From Burkholderiales bacterium (GTDB taxonomy: Bacteria; Pseudomonadota; Gammaproteobacteria; Burkholderiales; Burkholderiaceae): a stretch of 9,923 nucleotides of DNA. Within the stretch, counting starts at the first letter, position 1; each line of letters opens with the position of its first letter. The stretch is from NCBI GenBank assembly GCA_947447845.1, contig CANFNO010000058.1, forward strand, positions 1-9,923. The letters run 5' to 3'. Below, in pieces: positions 6,609 through 9,923 of the stretch. The position numbers and the translations under genes were made by a program. A model generated the notes under the pieces. It did not search any database. It was not told where the DNA came from and was given only the letters and a program-made list of their open reading frames with translations.

Positions 6609-6989
6609 ATGAAAACCGCACACGATTTAGTAGCTGAAGCAAAGGCACGCGTTTCTGAAGTTTCTGTCGCTGAAGCCGAGCAGGCCATTCGTAATGCCAG
6701 CGTGCTGGTGGATGTGCGCGAGGCCGATGAATTCGCCGCGGGTCACCTGCCCGGTGCCGTGCACATCTCGCGCGGCATGCTGGAGTTTCGATTCAGTGGC
6801 ATGCCAGCGCTGCAGTCGCGCGATATCAAGGTGGTGCTGTACTGCAAGACCAGCGGCCGCGCCGCCTTGGCCGGTGCCGTCTTGCAGGATATGGGCTACT
6901 TGAATGTGCAGAACATTGCCGGTGGCTTTGACGCCTGGGTGGCAGCGGGCAAGCCGGTTGCCAAACCGGATACACCTTCTTTTGATTAG
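6609..6989 (+). CDS. Single-domain rhodanese-like sulfurtransferase
   Basis: The 126-residue protein is one rhodanese domain preceded by a short helical stretch. It shows VDVRE (34-38), the AGHLPGAVHISRG segment (44-56) and the active loop CKTSGR (79-84), with Cys79 as the persulfide-carrying nucleophile and Arg84 closing the six-residue loop typical of sulfurtransferases. The GGFDAW segment near 104-109 is also characteristic. There is no signal peptide, so it should work in the cytoplasm, moving sulfane sulfur to thiols or cyanide. Its start has GAGG 8 bases upstream. It shares an operon with the CxxC AhpD-like protein, suggesting a joint role in sulfane-sulfur or thiol handling. Its last 4 bases overlap the stop of the opposite-strand permease gene. 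Confidence 0.92.
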   Translation: MKTAHDLVAEAKARVSEVSVAEAEQAIRNASVLVDVREADEFAAGHLPGAVHISRGMLEFRFSGMPALQSRDIKVVLYCKTSGRAALAGAVLQDMGYLNVQNIAGGFDAWVAAGKPVAKPDTPSFD

Positions 6990-8479
6990 TGGGCGTCTGC
7001 CTGCTTGGCCGCGGCAACGGCCTCTTCCGAGCCACCGTCGGCTCCATTGAAATAGAGATTGAGCAACAGCGCTGCGATCGAGGTCAGCAGAATGCCGGAC
7101 TCGATCAGCGGGTGCAGGCCATGCGGCATCCACTGCTTGAAGTTAGGTGCCACCAGCGGAATCATGCCCACGCCAATCGACACCGCCACTACGAAAGCGT
7201 TGTTGCGGTTGGACTTGAAGTCCACCCCGGCCAGAATGCGGATGCCAGTGGCCGTCACCATGCCAAACATCACCAGTCCCGCGCCACCCAGCACCACCGT
7301 GGGCAGCGACTCGACCAGCGCCGCCATCTTCGGCAACAAGCCCAGCACAATCAGAATCAGGCCACCGGCCACGCAGACAAAGCGGCTCTTCACGCCGGTC
7401 ACCGCCACCAGCCCCACGTTCTGCGAGAAGCTTGTGTAGGGGAAGGTGTTGAAGATGCCGCCGATCAGCGTGCCCAGGCCATCGGTGCGCAGACCGCGCG
7501 TCAGTGCCCCTTGATCCACCTTGCGGTCGGTCATCTCGCCCAGTGCCAGAAACATGCCGGTGGATTCGATCATCACCACGATCATCACCAGCGTCATGGT
7601 CAGAATCAGGATGGGGTCGAACACTGGCGCTGCGATGCCAAAGGGCAGCACCATTTCAAACCAGGCGGCTTTGGCGACTTTGTCGAAGTTCATGAAACCC
7701 ATCGCCACGCTAACCGCGCCGCCCACCACAATGCCCAGCAGCACCGAGATGTTGGAGATAAAGCCTTTGCCGTATTTGGCAATCAGCAGGATGGAGGCCA
7801 GCACCAGCGCCGCAATACCGACGCCGCTCAAGTCGGCATATTTGGGGTTGGGCACGCTGGCTGCCAGCGCCAGGCCCTTGGGGATGGCTGGCACGTTGCT
7901 GCCCGCTGCGCTGGATGCTGCGGCCATATCCGCCAGCCACTTGGCATGGTCCGGGTTCACCACGCTGGGCGCGGTGGGGCCAAACGGGTTGCCGAAGATC
8001 CAGTTGATGCCTACGCGCATCAGGCTGATGCCGATTACGGCGATGATGGTGCCGGTGACCACCGGTGGAAAGAATCGCAGCATGCGGCTCACCAGTGGGG
8101 CAATCAAAATCGAGATCACCCCTGCGCCAATGATGGCGCCAAAGATCAGCCCCGCACCCTCCACGCCCGGTGTGGCACCTGCAATCGCCACCATGGGCGC
8201 CACCGACGCAAATGTCACGCCCATCATCACCGGTAGCCGGATACCAAACCATTGCGTGGCGCCAAGCGACTGAATCAGCGTGACCAAGCCGCAGCAAAAC
8301 AGGTCGGCCGAAATCAGCATCGCCACCTGCTCGGGGCTGAGCTTGAGCGCGCGCCCAACGATCAGCGGTACGGCCACCGCTCCAGCATACATCACCAGCA
8401 CATGCTGCAAGCCCAGCACACCTAATTTGCCGGTAGGCAGGCGCTCATCAATGGGATGAACCGAAGTGTTTGAGGTCAT
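6986..8479 (-). CDS. NCS2 family nucleobase (xanthine/urate-type) permease
   Basis: This 497-residue inner-membrane symporter is expected to have 14 membrane segments in two inverted repeats and to use the proton gradient. Family marks are Gln25-His26 in the first segment (GLQHVLVMYAG), Glu305 in ESTGMFLALGE (eighth segment), and QNVGLVAVTGVKSR (353-366), the NCS2 signature in its xanthine/uric-acid form. Uracil carriers of the RutG/UraA type, as I recall, differ in this stretch, so purines are the more likely substrate; urate versus xanthine cannot be decided. The start is supported by AAGGG (minus strand, + 8487-8491) 6 bases before the ATG. Paired TGTATACA boxes lie just upstream. The unknown membrane gene and mmsA precede it on the same strand, 76 bases away. 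Its 3' end overlaps the rhodanese gene by 4 bases. Confidence 0.92.
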   Translation of the reverse strand: MTSNTSVHPIDERLPTGKLGVLGLQHVLVMYAGAVAVPLIVGRALKLSPEQVAMLISADLFCCGLVTLIQSLGATQWFGIRLPVMMGVTFASVAPMVAIAGATPGVEGAGLIFGAIIGAGVISILIAPLVSRMLRFFPPVVTGTIIAVIGISLMRVGINWIFGNPFGPTAPSVVNPDHAKWLADMAAASSAAGSNVPAIPKGLALAASVPNPKYADLSGVGIAALVLASILLIAKYGKGFISNISVLLGIVVGGAVSVAMGFMNFDKVAKAAWFEMVLPFGIAAPVFDPILILTMTLVMIVVMIESTGMFLALGEMTDRKVDQGALTRGLRTDGLGTLIGGIFNTFPYTSFSQNVGLVAVTGVKSRFVCVAGGLILIVLGLLPKMAALVESLPTVVLGGAGLVMFGMVTATGIRILAGVDFKSNRNNAFVVAVSIGVGMIPLVAPNFKQWMPHGLHPLIESGILLTSIAALLLNLYFNGADGGSEEAVAAAKQADAH

Positions 8480-8555
8480 GGATAGCCCTTTGCGTCAAAA
8501 AATTGTATACAAAAAGTGTATACAACTTTCGCGGCAACTGGCTTCGGGCTAACCC
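8480..8555 (-). other. Spacer between the small membrane gene and the permease gene
   Basis: These 76 bases hold the paired TGTATACA boxes, the minus strand T tract at + 8497-8502 and the AAGGG ribosome binding site of the permease. I see no other structure. The short length allows read-through from mmsA as well as separate control. Confidence 0.45.
8503..8525. promoter_or_regulatory. Paired TGTATACA boxes, candidate operator upstream of the permease
   Basis: TTGTATAC (8503-8510) and GTATACAA (8518-8525) form an inverted repeat with a 7-base centre. Each arm also contains the self-palindromic box TGTATACA (8504-8511 and 8517-8524), 13 bases apart. The site is 24 bases above the permease ATG, where a repressor would act. 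TGTATACA resembles operators of GntR-family regulators, by recall and not by search. On the minus strand the repeat is followed by six Ts (+ 8497-8502), so a weak AT-stem terminator for the upstream genes is a second reading. I could not find a good -35/-10 pair. Confidence 0.6.
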
Positions 8556-8957
8556 CTAGGCCTGTATCAACCCGGTAGCCGCCAGCATCCAGAGCGTGCC
8601 AAACACAAAAGGCAGTGCCTTCGCTGCCCAATTGCCACGGTGCGCCGTGGTGCTTTGCGGCGTGAGGTGGCAGAGCCTGTCTAGCCCTGCTTTTTCATAG
8701 GCGGTCTCAATGGCCCGGGAGGCGTCGAGGGCAGCAAAAATGCTGATCCCAATCACCGCAGCCACCGCCATGCCAAACACCGGAAATCCGTAAACCAGCC
8801 AGCGATGCTTGTCGATGGTCAGCGTGCCGTAGGCGGTGAACAGCAAGCCCTGCGACAGGATTAGCCACATCAGCCGGTGGTTGACTAGGTTGTCCTCATG
8901 CGTCCACTGCTCACGCAGGGCGTGATAGAGGTCCCAGTCGGGGAGCTTGTCGTTCAC
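8556..8957 (-). CDS. Small membrane protein of unknown function coupled to mmsA
   Basis: I do not recognise this 133-residue protein with any confidence. It starts with a charged, soluble stretch (1-27, Trp- and His-containing), followed by hydrophobic segments at about 28-46, 54-78 and 111-131 that look membrane-spanning. A polar helical linker (79-110) lies between the second and third. There is no cleavable signal peptide and no catalytic motif that I can see. The GTG start overlaps the mmsA stop in a GTGA quartet, so translation is probably coupled to mmsA. The permease gene follows 76 bases after its stop. The context suggests a role linked to the pathway or to the transporter, but that is inference only. 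Confidence 0.75.
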   Translation of the reverse strand: MNDKLPDWDLYHALREQWTHEDNLVNHRLMWLILSQGLLFTAYGTLTIDKHRWLVYGFPVFGMAVAAVIGISIFAALDASRAIETAYEKAGLDRLCHLTPQSTTAHRGNWAAKALPFVFGTLWMLAATGLIQA

Positions 8958-9923
8958 TTCGCCGTAGGCATCACAAACTCAGCGCCCTTGCCGATGCTCT
9001 CGGGCCAGCGCTGCATGATGGACTTTTGCTTGGTGTAGAAACGCACACCTTCTTCGCCGTAGGCGTGCATGTCGCCAAACAGGCTCTTCTTCCAGCCACC
9101 AAAGCCATGCCAGGCCATGGGCACCGGGATTGGCACGTTGATGCCGACCATGCCGACCTGGATGCGGCGGCTGAATTCGCGGGCCACATTGCCGTCGCGG
9201 GTGAAGCAGGAAACACCGTTGCCGAACTCATGGGCGTTGATCAGGTCCACGGCTTCGGCCAAGTCCTTTACGCGCATGCAGGACAGCACCGGGCCAAAGA
9301 TTTCTTCCTTGTATATGCGCATGTCGGGGGTGACGTTGTCAAACAGCGTGCCGCCCATCCAGAAGCCGTTGTCGCAACCAGCACCCGCAGCAGCACCGCT
9401 GAACTCGCGTCCGTCGTGCAGCAGCGTGGCGCCTTCCTTCACGCCTTGTGCGATGTAACCGGTGATGCGGTCATGCGCCAATTGCGTCACGATGGGGCCC
9501 ATCTCGGCGGCCAGGTTCATGCCGTCCAGCACCTTCAAGGTCTTGGTGCGTGCCAGCAGCTTGGGCATCAGGCGCTCGGCCACATCACCTACCAGCACGG
9601 CAACGCTGATAGCCATGCAACGTTCACCGGCGGAGCCGTAACCGGCACCGATCAGCGCGTCCACCGCCTGGTCGATGTCTGCATCAGGCATGACCACCAT
9701 GTGGTTCTTGGCGCCGCCCAGAGCCTGCACGCGCTTGCCGTGGTGGGCACCGGTTTCGTAAATGTGGTTGGCAATCGGTGTGGAGCCGACAAAGCTTACG
9801 GCCTTCACATCCGGGTGGGCAAGGATGGCATCGACCGCTTCCTTGTCGCCCTGCACCACGTTGAACACACCGTCCGGCAGTCCGGCTTGCTTGAACAGGT
9901 CAGCAATCAACAGGCTGGGGCTG
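8954..9923 (-). CDS. mmsA: Methylmalonate-semialdehyde dehydrogenase, CoA-acylating (5' partial)
   Basis: This cytoplasmic aldehyde dehydrogenase converts methylmalonate semialdehyde to propionyl-CoA, and malonate semialdehyde to acetyl-CoA, using NAD and CoA in valine, inositol, thymine or beta-alanine breakdown. The right edge cuts it: the frame is open to 9922 and the first visible residues are [20 protein letters not shown]. About 180 N-terminal residues of a normal protein of about 500 are missing. Visible marks are the GSTP turn of the NAD fold, LGGAKNH (where most aldehyde dehydrogenases have the general-base ELGGK), and GSAGERCMA with the nucleophilic Cys, as in MmsA/IolA. The Leu-for-Glu change in that motif is characteristic of the CoA-acylating branch. 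Its stop overlaps the next gene by 4 bases. Substrate preference between malonate and methylmalonate semialdehyde is not decided. Confidence 0.9.
   Translation of the reverse strand, partial: SPSLLIADLFKQAGLPDGVFNVVQGDKEAVDAILAHPDVKAVSFVGSTPIANHIYETGAHHGKRVQALGGAKNHMVVMPDADIDQAVDALIGAGYGSAGERCMAISVAVLVGDVAERLMPKLLARTKTLKVLDGMNLAAEMGPIVTQLAHDRITGYIAQGVKEGATLLHDGREFSGAAAGAGCDNGFWMGGTLFDNVTPDMRIYKEEIFGPVLSCMRVKDLAEAVDLINAHEFGNGVSCFTRDGNVAREFSRRIQVGMVGINVPIPVPMAWHGFGGWKKSLFGDMHAYGEEGVRFYTKQKSIMQRWPESIGKGAEFVMPTAK

Noticed and set aside
6989..8236. Long open frame on + opposite the permease gene (415 codons)
   Set aside because: Its product is extremely rich in His, Gln and Asn with no domain, as expected from the antisense of a hydrophobic membrane protein in GC-rich DNA; the minus strand permease is certain.
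9908..9910. TTG as the start of the aldehyde dehydrogenase
   Set aside because: The upstream codons continue the conserved MmsA sequence to the edge, so this is an internal Leu codon of a truncated gene.

Overview
The window looks like chromosomal DNA of a GC-rich betaproteobacterium. The protein style (CueR-type MerR regulator, CoA-acylating MmsA, NCS2 permease, long YdiF-like CoA-transferase) suggests Comamonadaceae, such as a Rhodoferax or Polaromonas relative. That assignment comes from protein resemblance recalled without a database search. Ten protein genes fill almost all of the sequence. I see no RNA genes, insertion sequences, prophage parts or CRISPR array, and no gene-free stretch longer than about 130 bases.

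Left part (1-3530, all +). An ABC-transporter ATPase of the nitrate/sulfonate/taurine type enters from the left edge without its first few residues. Two bases after its stop comes a carboxymuconolactone-decarboxylase-family protein, and after a 128-base gap a 669-residue acetate/3-ketoacid CoA-transferase. The last is a fused alpha-beta enzyme with about 135 extra C-terminal residues. Together they suggest uptake of an organic anion followed by its catabolism through CoA transfer, but the substrate is not shown.

Middle (3549-6989). A membrane-bound GGDEF-EAL protein (-) faces the CoA-transferase tail to tail. Its EAL domain keeps the catalytic residues, while its GGDEF domain has Gly in place of the first metal-binding Asp. 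Upstream of it, also on -, lies a CueR-type MerR regulator with the Cu(I)-sensor residues Ser77, Cys112 and Cys120. The regulator diverges from a two-gene + unit: an AhpD-like CxxC protein and a single-domain rhodanese. A 9+2+9 base palindrome sits in the shared promoter region and overlaps both candidate -10 boxes. No copper-export gene is visible, so this pairs a copper-type sensor with thiol/sulfane-sulfur proteins.

Right part (6986-9923, all -). In transcription order these are the 3' two-thirds of methylmalonate-semialdehyde dehydrogenase (cut by the right edge), a small three-segment membrane protein overlapping it by 4 bases (GTGA), and an NCS2 purine-type permease. Two TGTATACA boxes lie just before the permease. 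The permease and rhodanese genes overlap tail to tail by 4 bases. The set fits nucleobase or branched-chain/inositol carbon catabolism.

I did not find a clearly new system. The best candidates for a second look are the CueR/CxxC-protein/rhodanese module with its unusual operator, the extended CoA-transferase, the asymmetric GGDEF-EAL protein and the unknown membrane protein coupled to mmsA.
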